DNA of 64,000 bases from Paenibacillus taichungensis (GTDB lineage: Bacteria; Bacillota; Bacilli; Paenibacillales; Paenibacillaceae): assembly GCF_003287275.1 (NCBI RefSeq), contig NZ_QEVW01000014.1, forward strand, positions 1-64,000, read 5' to 3'. This document shows, one piece after another, positions 33,798 to 43,142 of the stretch (position 1 is the stretch's first letter; every line of letters starts with the position of its first letter). The position numbers and the translations under genes are program-made. The notes under the pieces were generated by a model. The model ran no database searches and was not told the origin of the DNA. It worked only from the letters and a program-made list of their open reading frames with translations.

Positions 33798-35593
33798 TGC
33801 TTCGCACCTCCAAGCTTCCAGGAAGCTGCATGAATATGGGCCTGCCACATCTTCTCATACAAACCGTTTGCCTCGCGTAATTGATCATGTGTACCTCGCT
33901 CAACAATGGTACCCTGGCGAATGACCAGGATCTGTTCAGCTGAACGAATCGTTGTTAGACGATGAGCAATAATCAGGACCGTTTTACCTTGAACCAGTTG
34001 GGCCAGACCTTGCTGGATCTTATGTTCATTCTCTGCATCGGCGTACGCTGTCGCTTCATCCAATACGAGAATGGGAGCATCCTTGAGTAAAGCTCTCGCA
34101 ATGGCAATCCGTTGTGCTTCACCGCCAGACAGGTACGTACCGCCTTCTCCAATTTTGGTGTCATATCCCTCATCAAGCTTCTCAATAAACTCATGACAAC
34201 AAGCTGTTCGAGCCGCAGCAATGACGTCATCCCATGATGCAGCTGTATTGCCCATGCGGATATTTTCCTCAATCGTATCGTAGAACAGATGTACGTCCTG
34301 GAAGACAAACGAAACCGTCTCCATCAGCTTCTCTGTCCCCATTTTCTGAATGGGAACCCCGCCAATCGTAATTTCGCCTTGCTGCACGTCCCAGAAACGC
34401 AGAAGCAGATTGGCAATGGTAGATTTTCCGCCACCTGAAGGTCCAACCAATGCGGTCATTTGTCCTGCTTTAGCTACAAAATCAACTTCTTGAAGTACAG
34501 GTTTGAACGCTTCGCTATCCTTTTGTTCATAAGCAAAGGATACCTGCCGAAAAGCCACTTCATATGTATCGGGCACTTGCGGAGTGAGAGGTTCCTGTAC
34601 AACCGACTCGGCAAATACAGCCTTGATTCGATTCTGACCTTCCACAATCTCACGCATGCCACTGCCCAGATACATCAGCTTCAAGAGTGGCGCGGACAAA
34701 CTTGGTGTAATGATCAGAAACAGAATAAAGGTGATCGCGAAAGACTGATTGCCTGCGTTTCCGCTGAAAAGTAAAATGCCGATCGGAACAATAAAAGTAA
34801 CCAGCGAAATAATGATGATGAAAAACATGCCATACGACGTCTTGCATAAATCGGTTATTCTCAACGAAATATCGCGGTAACGCGTTACTGCCTGTTTAAA
34901 GGTGAGAAACGAGTCCGCTGTAATACCGAATACTTTTACCGCCGGCATTCCTCTTACATATTCCACCCCTGTTGAGTTCATCTCTTCAATCGCATGCTGA
35001 AAATCACGATATGCCTGACGCCCACGTTCACTTCGGAAGAGGCTGCTTTGCAGCCAAAACCCGATAATCATGGGAACAAGCAAGACCAGTGCCATACGAT
35101 AGTCAAGCCAGATCAAATAGCAAAGCAGTACCAGTGGAATGACGATCGCACTCACCAGATCGGGAAGCTGATGCGCGATAAACTTCTCTATTTTCTCAAC
35201 GCTGACTTCAATGATTTTTTTCAGCTCACCTGTCGCAGTTCGAGTGTGATACCCCATCGGCACTTTTGCCACATGGTTGGCAAGCTTTACTCTGAGCTGG
35301 TACAGGATGTTGAACGCAGCGATATGCGAGCACATTCCTCCGATATAGAGTGCGATAAGACCGGCGATCAGCGCTCCAAAAGAGACGAATCCCCAATACA
35401 TCAGCAAATCCCTGTCCAGGGCAGATGGCTCCCGAGCATGGATCAACAGTTCTTCGACAATTTTATACACTCCGATAAATGGAACCATTTGCAGCAGACT
35501 CGATAATACCGAGAAGATACTTGCTGTAATTAGCAAACCTTTCCGCTCCTTGGTTACTTCCATTAAACCGGATACTTCAGATGTGGTGTTCAT
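33794..35593 (-). CDS. Exporter-fold ABC transporter half, IrtA/YbtP-like
   Basis: Partner half-transporter of 599 residues. Membrane domain in the first 310 residues, ATPase with Walker A GPSGGGKST, LLLRFWDVQQGEITIGGVPI, signature LSGGEAQRIAIARALL, and Walker B ILVLDEATAYADAENE. The latter has Ala-Tyr-Ala-Asp where most exporters have Ala-Ser-Leu-Asp, a feature I associate with the siderophore-linked group. ATG 35593 follows CAGGAGGAGCAGG; a longer frame from 35632 would run across the Fur box. There is no siderophore-interacting FAD domain of the kind fused in mycobacterial IrtA. Confidence 0.82.
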   Translation of the reverse strand: MNTTSEVSGLMEVTKERKGLLITASIFSVLSSLLQMVPFIGVYKIVEELLIHAREPSALDRDLLMYWGFVSFGALIAGLIALYIGGMCSHIAAFNILYQLRVKLANHVAKVPMGYHTRTATGELKKIIEVSVEKIEKFIAHQLPDLVSAIVIPLVLLCYLIWLDYRMALVLLVPMIIGFWLQSSLFRSERGRQAYRDFQHAIEEMNSTGVEYVRGMPAVKVFGITADSFLTFKQAVTRYRDISLRITDLCKTSYGMFFIIIISLVTFIVPIGILLFSGNAGNQSFAITFILFLIITPSLSAPLLKLMYLGSGMREIVEGQNRIKAVFAESVVQEPLTPQVPDTYEVAFRQVSFAYEQKDSEAFKPVLQEVDFVAKAGQMTALVGPSGGGKSTIANLLLRFWDVQQGEITIGGVPIQKMGTEKLMETVSFVFQDVHLFYDTIEENIRMGNTAASWDDVIAAARTACCHEFIEKLDEGYDTKIGEGGTYLSGGEAQRIAIARALLKDAPILVLDEATAYADAENEHKIQQGLAQLVQGKTVLIIAHRLTTIRSAEQILVIRQGTIVERGTHDQLREANGLYEKMWQAHIHAASWKLGGAKQ

Positions 35594-35610
35594 CCTGCTC
35601 CTCCTGACAT

Positions 35611-35625
35611 TAATAATCATTCTCA
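35611..35625. promoter_or_regulatory. Fur box
   Basis: TAATAATCATTCTCA matches the 7-1-7 Fur consensus TGATAATNATTATCA at 13 of 15 positions. It lies 18 bp upstream of the first ABC gene, so the operon should be repressed by iron-loaded Fur. Confidence 0.7.
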
Positions 35626-35763
35626 ATATCACGCAGTGTTATATACGCCCAATTAATATCTCACAGGATATCGATCGGCTACTACCTCAAAACGGAGCAA
35701 AAATACCTCTATACGGATAATAAATGGCATCATTCTGTTTTATTTCAAATAAAATTGAGGCAA

Positions 35764-35793
35764 ACAAAAAAAGACCATATGGAACATATGGCC
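35764..35793 (-). terminator. Minus-strand terminator
   Basis: GGCCATATG and CATATGGTC form a stem that, on the minus strand, is followed by TTTTTTTG. It ends the membrane-protein gene at 35881. Confidence 0.8.
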
Positions 35794-35880
35794 TCTTGTC
35801 GATGACGAATGAATAATTTCGAACTTCGTGAGGAATAATCCGGGGCAGAAAATGGATCTCTTTGAGAGATCTTACCACCC

Positions 35881-36354
35881 TCAAATCTTATTTGAAATTT
35901 CCATGTTCTCTGCTCGCATTTTATACCGTTGTATAACCCTATTTTCTACTACTGCGTAAATCAGCCCCGCAAGAGCAAATAGCCAGATGGAAGTCGCTCG
36001 GTTCAGAGAATACGACTCGATCATGTAGTCACTGAACATCTGATCAAATACCCACGAGCCTAGTAACCCACAACTGACACTATATATAAGTACCCTGGCG
36101 ATAATAAAGGGGACATATTTACGCAGAAGCCATGAAATTGGACTTACAACTACAGTATAAAATGCGAATACGTATGGACTAAAGGTGATGAAAATCAGAA
36201 GAAAAAAGATGTGACCCGCATTTCGTAAGCCATAATACTCACTCGTTGCGATTTTGAACCCTTCCAGAAATTCAAGTGCGATTAAGGCACTCAGTATCAC
36301 GATAACGAACTCAATTCCCAAAATCAGAAAACGTTGAACAGCATTCAGCAACAA
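35881..36354 (-). CDS. Hypothetical four-helix membrane protein
   Basis: Integral membrane protein of 157 residues with hydrophobic spans at about 8-29 (FLILGIEFVIVILSALIALE), 46-70 (AGHIFFLLIFITFSPYVFAF), 82-103 (VPFIIARVLIYSVSCGLLGS) and 121-137 (SIWLFALAGLIYAVVENRVI), and a basic cytoplasmic tail. It is flanked by its own terminator and lies 65 bp from the WG-repeat gene on the same strand. I do not recognise a family and see no catalytic motif. Confidence 0.7.
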   Translation of the reverse strand: MLLNAVQRFLILGIEFVIVILSALIALEFLEGFKIATSEYYGLRNAGHIFFLLIFITFSPYVFAFYTVVVSPISWLLRKYVPFIIARVLIYSVSCGLLGSWVFDQMFSDYMIESYSLNRATSIWLFALAGLIYAVVENRVIQRYKMRAENMEISNKI

Positions 36355-36419
36355 CCCAAATCCCCTCCCCTATCTAAACACCATTCGTAGGCATTAGGTT
36401 ACGGGGTGAAATGGATTAG

Positions 36420-38930
36420 TTACGGTAGCTCGTGAAAAGCTTTCCAGAATGAACCCTCTGTATTAATGATATCCTTGATCTGGGTAAAAGGAATTGTAAA
36501 TGTCGGAAATCCCGCGACATAAGGAGCAATTTCATAAGGGCTAAAGTATAGATGCAGTGCATCTGCTGTGACAAAAAAAGGCTGATCCGGGCTTATTCCC
36601 TCATAGGTGTCCGGAAAAACATAAGAGTACTGTGGATCATTCTTGATCTGATCTCCTACGATTTTGCTAAGCACCTTCACATAATCACTGTTCGGTTTAA
36701 ACAAATCCTTGAGTTCATACATCTGACCACTGCTCAGATTAATGATCGCATAGATCATCGTTGGCATGCCGTGTGCTGCACCAGCAGGGTAGTTATAACC
36801 CGTGAGTTTGAGTTGAAGCAATTGCTGCTGGTAGAAGGTAATATCAAAATCCCCTGTATATGTGTAATCCAGCTTCTGATCCGCAGGGATGGGCTTCACT
36901 TGGGAAAGTGCCTTTAACTTCGCATTTAGTGCAAGTTGAGCAGCTTGATCGGTTAACCCTTCCACCTGCGGATAATACACGAGGTAATCAGGGTTTGGCT
37001 TATATTTCTCTTCCCTTACACGATAAGGTGGGTGAAGCGGAACAATCGTATTTTGCCGCCAAATGATCTGCCCGGCCCGGTTTACATAGGATACGCGTTG
37101 ATCCACATACGCCTTGATCAGATCGGGAGCTACCAATTCAAGTGTGCCCGAGCCTTCTACACGGGGGTATCCTGATGCAGGTCGACCATTTAGATCCAGA
37201 AAGAACGTTTGTGTTCCATTCGTGGCTGAAGCCAGGCCTCCCTTGTAATTCGATACATCCGTATATACAAAATCCGAAAGTTTTCTACCATTGACATCTG
37301 CAATTGCATAGACCGAACCTAGAAAAGACTGTTTGGGATCCATTGCTTGCCCCAGGGCCAGCCGATGCTCTCCCAGGTCTCGAATGTCATTGTAGGCGGG
37401 TTGGATGGTAAATGTGCCCTGTGTATTAATAACGCCATAGATGTAGTTGTAATCCTCCGCAGTATTCACAATAGCGTATCCACCACTGAACGGAAATGCC
37501 GATGTGAAGCTCGGCTGAATTCGGATATGACCACTTTCGTCGATATAACCGTATTTCCCCGATGCCTCTTTCTGAAAAGGAAGTAATCCGTTACCCAGAG
37601 GTCCTACATAGGCATATGGATACGTCGCCAGCCGCTGACCATTTTGGTTAATTAACGCATATTCATTTTCCTTGATCTGCACCACGGCCTTGCCATCCTG
37701 AAAATCGTTCGCTGAAGCGAACTGCGCCCGAATGACCTCATTTCCAGAGGTGTCCAAATAACCGTAGCGACTGACTTCCCCACCTGCCTGACTGCTGTCT
37801 GAAAGGTAAAACAACGCTCGACCGTCCTTCACATCGGCAATAAAGGGATATGCCCGTTTGGTCAATACTGCGCCTTGTTCATCAATCATCTTGAACCCTT
37901 GGGAATCAATGACAATGGCCCGACCTTCTGAAAAAGAATTAATGGAATCGTACACAGGTTGAACGACAAATTGTCCGTTAAGATTGATGATGCCAGTCTT
38001 CCCGTCTTTTACCACAACAGCCAGGCCATTTCGTTGGAAGTCTTGGGCATCGTCAAGTATTGGTTCCAGTCGAATACGACCTTGGGCGTCCATATAACCC
38101 CACCGGGTTCCAGTCGTTGTCCTGACCGATATCGGAAATAACCACGTCGTTTCACGCGGACCCTCTGTACCCATGGCTTGCCTAATTTTCTTTTCCAGCT
38201 CAAGCAGAACTTCCCGTGAAGGGTACGGGGAACTGAAGCTTAGCGCTTTTTGGACCGAAACGAGTGCAGCAGGAAATAATCCGGCCTTGTACTGGGCATC
38301 TGCGAGATAGTACCAATAGAACGTGTAGTCTGGAAATTGTTCAGTCAATTGTTCGTAATACTGTACGACCTTGGGGAAGTAATACGGGTATACATCTGTT
38401 GCGGGAACCCATTTCCCATTCTGCCAGCGGATGATTTCGACCCGATAAGCTTCACCTGTATCATGAATCCAGAGTGCAATTTCTACTTTACCATCTCTGC
38501 CGTGGTGACCCGGCATATCGATGATTTCCGCATGGCTGTAATACAAATCTTTTGGCGCCTGATCTGTCAGTCCTGATTCCGTCCAATCGTATACAGCAAG
38601 CTTCGACCAGATCGCACCGATCTGCCAGCCGACAATGAGATTGTTCCTCGCTGTGGATGTTACAGATGCCGCTGTCAGCAAGGTAACGCCATAACCCAAG
38701 CCTTTCGTCAAAGACATCTTGATCCAGTGACCTTGGTAAAATTTCAGAACAAGCAGCATTAATTCTCCGCCCTGCTGATATACAGCAGCAATCTCCGGCA
38801 TTCCGTCTCCCGTTAAATCTGAAGCATAAATAGCCGGATGTTTGACCGGTTTATCAATGGTGACGACAGTTGCGTCAGCCGGGATATGTTGATTGACAAT
38901 TTGCGTTAATAGAGGTTCGCTCATGGACAC
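36420..38930 (-). CDS. WG-repeat protein with DUF3298-like C-terminus
   Basis: Protein of 836 residues built from modules. Residues about 30-200 resemble VCBS/FG-GAP blades (ASDLTGDGMPEIAAVYQQGG). A short TPR-like helical hairpin at about 205-245 (YWYYLADAQYKAGLFPAALV) follows. About 265-600 contain WG repeats of the type WGYMDAQGRIRLEPILDDA, FQDGKAVV and YGYIDESGHIRIQPSFTSA. Residues about 640-836 match DUF3298 (VEGLTDQAAQLALNAKLKAL, AHGMPTMIYAIINLSSGQMY, LKDLFKPNSDYVKVLSKIV, FSPYEIAPYVAGFPTFTIPF). GTG 38930 is placed well behind AAGGAGGAAAC; ATG 38924 is the alternative. No signal peptide is visible, which is odd because DUF3298 is usually extracellular. Function is unknown. Confidence 0.8.
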   Translation of the reverse strand: MSMSEPLLTQIVNQHIPADATVVTIDKPVKHPAIYASDLTGDGMPEIAAVYQQGGELMLLVLKFYQGHWIKMSLTKGLGYGVTLLTAASVTSTARNNLIVGWQIGAIWSKLAVYDWTESGLTDQAPKDLYYSHAEIIDMPGHHGRDGKVEIALWIHDTGEAYRVEIIRWQNGKWVPATDVYPYYFPKVVQYYEQLTEQFPDYTFYWYYLADAQYKAGLFPAALVSVQKALSFSSPYPSREVLLELEKKIRQAMGTEGPRETTWLFPISVRTTTGTRWGYMDAQGRIRLEPILDDAQDFQRNGLAVVVKDGKTGIINLNGQFVVQPVYDSINSFSEGRAIVIDSQGFKMIDEQGAVLTKRAYPFIADVKDGRALFYLSDSSQAGGEVSRYGYLDTSGNEVIRAQFASANDFQDGKAVVQIKENEYALINQNGQRLATYPYAYVGPLGNGLLPFQKEASGKYGYIDESGHIRIQPSFTSAFPFSGGYAIVNTAEDYNYIYGVINTQGTFTIQPAYNDIRDLGEHRLALGQAMDPKQSFLGSVYAIADVNGRKLSDFVYTDVSNYKGGLASATNGTQTFFLDLNGRPASGYPRVEGSGTLELVAPDLIKAYVDQRVSYVNRAGQIIWRQNTIVPLHPPYRVREEKYKPNPDYLVYYPQVEGLTDQAAQLALNAKLKALSQVKPIPADQKLDYTYTGDFDITFYQQQLLQLKLTGYNYPAGAAHGMPTMIYAIINLSSGQMYELKDLFKPNSDYVKVLSKIVGDQIKNDPQYSYVFPDTYEGISPDQPFFVTADALHLYFSPYEIAPYVAGFPTFTIPFTQIKDIINTEGSFWKAFHELP

Positions 38931-39052
38931 GCCTGTTTCCTCCTTAAGACAGCATTCGCCTAATGGTATGGGTATGCATCATAAGCGGGGATATGACATC
39001 TGAGCAAATATAACCGTTAACTTTGGAAAGTTGAAGCGAATAGAAAAATCTT

Positions 39053-39081
39053 ATAAAAAGAGCAGTCGTGAAGACTGCCCA
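39053..39081 (-). terminator. Minus-strand terminator of the sigma/anti-sigma operon
   Basis: GCAGTC and GACTGC pair around GTGAA with an added closing pair; on the minus strand TTTTTATAAG follows. It sits 22 bp after the anti-sigma-like gene. Confidence 0.75.
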
Positions 39082-39102
39082 CTTTATTATTTGTAAGCCT
39101 CC

Positions 39103-40473
39103 TTAAGGATCTTGCAATAACACTTTCTTTCCGTTCAACATCAGATAATTCACTTTATTTACCGGTATTGTCTGAGGTGATATCCACTTCATCAAATTGT
39201 CGTCAATGTTCAGGAACCCGAATTTGGGAAGAATGCTTGTGCCATCGTTGAGATAGAGTTCCATGTGAAGATTCTCAGGCGTTATTTGATTGACCCCTTT
39301 GCCCATAAGCGTCACACCCAGGGAGGAGACTACAATGTCTGTACGTATTTCCTCATCCAGCGTAAGAGTTGCTTTTCCAGTTTTGCTTAAGGAATCCTGT
39401 TTCAGATCAAAAGTCGTTTCCCATTTCCCCGTAACGAACTGATCATAACTGGTAAAGTTACCTTTTAGCTGAAGCTTGCTGAGTTGACTGATATCCGAAA
39501 TATCAAAAATATACTCCTCATAATTCCCACCGTATCTAGTACTGCCATTGATATAAGAGCCATAGGAGATACTATTCATGGGGATATCCTGCTTGTTCCC
39601 TTGAACATCAGTGAAGAAAAAATAACCATGATTGTATCTACCCATCTCGTCATTTGGATTAATCTGAATATGCAATTTCCCATCGACGAAACCTATATTG
39701 GATATATACATCCAATTGATCCCAGGCAACTTAATATGGGTTTGATCCTGACGAAGTACGTGAATGAATTCCTGTTCACTTAATTCCAGAGCGGATTCAC
39801 CTCCCCACCCGCTTATACTGTCATTGAGTGGATCAAGAGTTTCATATTCGTTCTGCTGCTTCTTACTCAGGAGTTCGGAGAGATTGAGCCCAGAATCATA
39901 GTTCTCCTCTTTATTTGCACCTGATAAAAAAGAACTAATCCGGACACTCATTCGATTGCTGAACCGTTTTCCCTGAACCAGAAATCGAATAATCGCAGTC
40001 TTCTCAGCAGGATCGTACTGCACTAACTTTGCGTTATGTGACCGGCCACCTGATACATGAAAATCATATACATCAAGCGAAGCATTCACTCGGTCTTCTG
40101 TTAGATCCTTGAGGGCTATGTAAATTTCAGTTGTACTACCGTCTCGAACTGCACCAAGAGTCTGCATGCGTATGCCCCGATCTTCACTGGTCTTATTTAC
40201 CGGACGAAGAATGTTGATTCGATCTCCACTCAAAAATTGCAGAATAGATGAAAGATCAATTACTCTCATGGCCGCTGCTGCACCTGTAACAATAGTTAAA
40301 GAAAGGATAGCTGCAATGGGGACATAGATTAACTTACGGGTGCTTCTTTTATTTGGTTTTGTGCTCTTCTTCTGTGAATTACATGGCGAATCTGCCTCAA
40401 GGCTCGCTTTCTCATGGAATAATTTTTTGATATTGGTTAGATTCTGTTCCGTAAAATGATCTCCTGGATTCAA
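39103..40473 (-). CDS. DUF4179-type membrane anti-sigma factor
   Basis: Predicted single-pass anti-sigma factor of 456 residues. A cytoplasmic segment of about 60 residues (FTEQNLTNIKKLFHEKASLE) precedes one transmembrane helix at about 62-84 (LIYVPIAAILSLTIVTGAAA). The long external part begins with the DUF4179-like stretch GIRMQTLGAVRDGSTTEIYI, ALKDLTEDR. A TTG at 40473 lies behind GAGGAGGTG with suitable spacing; an upstream GTG at 40512 would overlap the sigma gene. It directly follows a sigma-70 family gene, the usual arrangement for a sigma factor and its inhibitor. Since that sigma gene is frameshifted, the pair may be inactive. Confidence 0.75.
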   Translation of the reverse strand: MNPGDHFTEQNLTNIKKLFHEKASLEADSPCNSQKKSTKPNKRSTRKLIYVPIAAILSLTIVTGAAAAMRVIDLSSILQFLSGDRINILRPVNKTSEDRGIRMQTLGAVRDGSTTEIYIALKDLTEDRVNASLDVYDFHVSGGRSHNAKLVQYDPAEKTAIIRFLVQGKRFSNRMSVRISSFLSGANKEENYDSGLNLSELLSKKQQNEYETLDPLNDSISGWGGESALELSEQEFIHVLRQDQTHIKLPGINWMYISNIGFVDGKLHIQINPNDEMGRYNHGYFFFTDVQGNKQDIPMNSISYGSYINGSTRYGGNYEEYIFDISDISQLSKLQLKGNFTSYDQFVTGKWETTFDLKQDSLSKTGKATLTLDEEIRTDIVVSSLGVTLMGKGVNQITPENLHMELYLNDGTSILPKFGFLNIDDNLMKWISPQTIPVNKVNYLMLNGKKVLLQDP

Positions 40474-40490
40474 TATGGGAATCACCTCCT

Positions 40491-41032
40491 CTATTTTCTC
40501 TGCAACCACCACTTACGCAACCACTGTTTTGAACGATAAATTTTGTTATTAACCTGTCTGACGTGCAAAGACAATGCTTCTGAAATTTCCAATGGTTTCT
40601 GACCTTCGTAAAATCGGCGTTTCAGAATTTCTCGGTCTGGTTCAGGAAATGATTCAATAGCCTGCGCCAATTCAAATTGCCTTTCTTTACTGATTAATTT
40701 AGAGAGTGTGTCCTCAGTATGGACGAAATGAATGCTCTCCTCATATAAAATCTCACTTCTCCGATTCCATTTCCGGTAACGATCAATTGCTTTGTGCTTC
40801 GCAATAGTTGCCAAATAATTCTTCAAACTACTGCGCTCGGGTTGGAAAGAAAGTGGATTTTGCCAAAATGAAAAAAGGTGTCTGCTACGCATTCTTCGAT
40901 TTCTTCTGTTGAGGCATTATGTAATATGGAATAAATAATTTTCCACAACAATCCAGCATAGTGATTCATCACCCATTCCATAGCTTCATGGTCACGTCTA
41001 GCGACTGCTTCCCTGATCTGTTCTTCCTTCAT
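40491..41032 (-). pseudogene. Sigma-70 family (ECF-like) factor, single-base frameshift
   Basis: Two frames join into a complete 180-residue sigma factor. The first (ATG 41032 behind GGGAGGGTGAGC) reads REAVARRDHEAMEWVMNHYA, then EECVADTFFHF, and then goes out of frame (GKIHFLSNPSAVV, stop). The second continues FWQNPLSFQPERSSLKNYLA, TIAKHKAIDRYRKW and on to region 4, FPEPDREILKRRFYEG, LEISEALSLHVRQVNNKIYR. Adding one T in CATTTTGGCAAAATCC at about 40866 restores ADTFFHFWQNPLSF. Either a real recent mutation or an assembly error at the T-run. Regions 2 and 4 are otherwise well conserved, which argues that the damage is recent. Confidence 0.8.
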
Positions 41033-41090
41033 GCTCACCCTCCCTTCCATATTAGATTCGATCCAGAAATCCATTTTACTTAAATGAAAT

Positions 41091-41129
41091 AAAAAGAATT
41101 GCAGAGGCTCACGCTTCTGCAATTCTTTA
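41091..41129. terminator. Bidirectional-looking terminator
   Basis: AAAGAATTGCAGA and TCTGCAATTCTTT are perfect inverted copies, with A/T runs on both sides. It ends the SWIM operon (minus strand) ahead of the sigma-factor gene. Confidence 0.85.
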
Positions 41130-41142
41130 TGTGTCAATCAGT

Positions 41143-41439
41143 TCAGGATGATTCCTGAGTGCTGAGATGTACATACTGTGTGAGGCGGCAATAATGAATC
41201 AACATATGCTCCTCATTACCGCTCCCCAGAGCAGTTTTTCGGCCCTCTTCGATCATGAGTTCCAGTATTTCACGAAGGAAAGTCATTTGGAACCTCCAGG
41301 TCTCCACGATAAGCTGTTCCAATACTTCAATATCTTTCAGTGTGAATTGGGATAACCCGCGAAGCAACAGCTCTTCTGACCAGCTGCTGATCTTCTGCAT
41401 CAACTGACTATAGTCTTCCAATTCTCCCCGTCCTTCCAT
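41143..41439 (-). CDS. Small helical hypothetical protein at the end of the SWIM operon
   Basis: Protein of 98 residues, almost wholly alpha-helical by composition (YSQLMQKISSWSEELLLRGL, LKDIEVLEQLIVETWRFQMT, FLREILELMIEEGRKTALGS). It starts inside the last 32 bp of the SWIM gene and is followed by a strong terminator, so it is probably the sixth gene of that operon. The ribosome binding site is weak and I do not recognise a family. Its small size and tight overlap suggest an accessory subunit. Confidence 0.55.
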   Translation of the reverse strand: MEGRGELEDYSQLMQKISSWSEELLLRGLSQFTLKDIEVLEQLIVETWRFQMTFLREILELMIEEGRKTALGSGNEEHMLIHYCRLTQYVHLSTQESS

Positions 41440-43138
41440 AACCCGTATCCAGTTTCAGACTGATCACTGTTGGACCCTTCAGAAAGCTGATCGGGTATAT
41501 CCGTTGTTGCTCTATACGTACAAAAGCATAAAATTGTTCGAGTGTTCTTGGTCCATAACCTGACTCCAACCTTTTGATCATGGTCTCCCATTCCGTTGAA
41601 TAAGGAAGAGTCAGATCCAACGTCTCCCCTTGGTCACTCTCCATGGTTAGAATAAGGTCCTGCGATTGCTTATCGAAGCGATGCTCTACAACCCGGGCAA
41701 CCTTAATCATTGCCAGTCGCTCTTGCGGAACGGAAAATAACTCAAATGGGCGTGAATCCTCAGCAAGTACGGAAGCTACATCTTGCATGTACTTGCCCAG
41801 ATTCACCTCTTCAACTCCTGTTCGGGGCAGCACCGTAAGTCTTGCACCTTCCCCGGAGGAGAGTCTATGCTCTTCATTTACTTTGACCGAGCGAAACTGC
41901 ACCTCTTCCCCGGCAAATTGACGAAAAGTCAGATTGGGCAGCCACGGAGTGAAGGAACCATAATGCTCTGGATATGAGAATTGATTATCTTCATAGTATA
42001 CCGCCCGCACATCGCTGTACGTATAGATCTCCGCATCATCAAAGCAATAAAAGTAATAAGTGATTCCACGGTAACCAGAGCGTGTCTGCCATGCATCAGC
42101 ACCCAGTCCATACAGATGCAGCTCTGGAACCGTATAGTATTTACTTCGGAAACTGCCTATGAGCTGACTTTGTTTGAACGCAGATACCTTCTCTTGTTCA
42201 AGCACCTGTAATGCAAGATACAACTTGCTTACCCGATCAAGCATCGATTGCATGGAGAACCGCACGTGTCGGTTAAAAAACAGTAGCAGTTCCCCTTGAA
42301 TCCCGCGTAAACTCCGCTCAATTTCAGGAAGATGACCACTATGGGCCGTAATGGCCAGTGTCTCCAATTGAGCCATATACGATTGCGGTAGACGAGCAAG
42401 TCCCGTCTTTAACAGACCTGCCAGCATGGAACGACATTCCCGTACCGTTTGAAGTGAAAACGTGGTATCATGGACTCTTCCACTTATGGCTTCCGTATCA
42501 TCCAAACCTTGTTGCATACGATATCGCAATAATGCTTCAAGCTTGGCCATATTGCCGGCAGTTTGTTTTATTTTGCACAGTGCCTTAGCGAGACTAGCTT
42601 CCTCTGTATACGAAACCTCAATTTCTTGTTTCACCAGTCGCACCGTTAGAAGAGAATCTTCCAATACTTCAATCTGCTCGGGATATCTTAATCGGAACAG
42701 AACCTCCTCAATCAAGGAAGAACTAAACGATTTAATTAAAGGAGCAAGATCCGATTCAATCATCCAGCGGAAGCGGGACTCCGTTACCAGAACAGACTCA
42801 GGCTCCAACTCTGCTGATGACGCTGCTTCACCCTGATTTAATGTATCCTCTGTCTGATGTTCCCGTTGATAATACAAAATTGAAATCAGTATATGTTTGC
42901 AAATGTTGTCTGAAGGACAGGAGCACTGCCAATGATCCAGTGTATTTTCAAGTGTACAATGTGTACCATCATTCAACTGACAACTCACAGAGGCATCATT
43001 CCAGGTGTATTGCACAGTCACGCCATTATCCAACTCTTTCAGAGACCGTTTGTACAATCCCTTGTTAGCGTATCGAATCAAATAATCCTCCGTACACAAC
43101 TCCAAAAATATCCGATATTTCTGTTCAAATCCACTCAC
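41408..43138 (-). CDS. SWIM zinc-finger protein (YehQ-like)
   Basis: Protein of 576 residues with an N-terminal SWIM zinc finger, Cys72-x-Cys74-x5-Cys80-x-His82 (WQCSCPSDNICKHILISIL). SWIM domains bind DNA or proteins. A helical region (about 110-330) and a C-terminal beta-rich part follow, with no known motif I can name. The GTG start lies a few bases after the DUF4132 stop. With the AAA, DUF5682, VWA and DUF4132 genes it forms the set seen around yehI-yehQ in E. coli, in which the SWIM protein is YehQ. The biochemical role is unknown. Confidence 0.78.
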   Translation of the reverse strand: MSGFEQKYRIFLELCTEDYLIRYANKGLYKRSLKELDNGVTVQYTWNDASVSCQLNDGTHCTLENTLDHWQCSCPSDNICKHILISILYYQREHQTEDTLNQGEAASSAELEPESVLVTESRFRWMIESDLAPLIKSFSSSLIEEVLFRLRYPEQIEVLEDSLLTVRLVKQEIEVSYTEEASLAKALCKIKQTAGNMAKLEALLRYRMQQGLDDTEAISGRVHDTTFSLQTVRECRSMLAGLLKTGLARLPQSYMAQLETLAITAHSGHLPEIERSLRGIQGELLLFFNRHVRFSMQSMLDRVSKLYLALQVLEQEKVSAFKQSQLIGSFRSKYYTVPELHLYGLGADAWQTRSGYRGITYYFYCFDDAEIYTYSDVRAVYYEDNQFSYPEHYGSFTPWLPNLTFRQFAGEEVQFRSVKVNEEHRLSSGEGARLTVLPRTGVEEVNLGKYMQDVASVLAEDSRPFELFSVPQERLAMIKVARVVEHRFDKQSQDLILTMESDQGETLDLTLPYSTEWETMIKRLESGYGPRTLEQFYAFVRIEQQRIYPISFLKGPTVISLKLDTGYGRTGRIGRL

Positions 43139-43142
43139 GTGA

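Noticed and set aside
34994..35506. Plus-strand open frame of 170 codons
   Set aside because: Antisense to the IrtA-like ABC gene; composition (His/Gln/Asp-rich, irregular) is that of a shadow frame.
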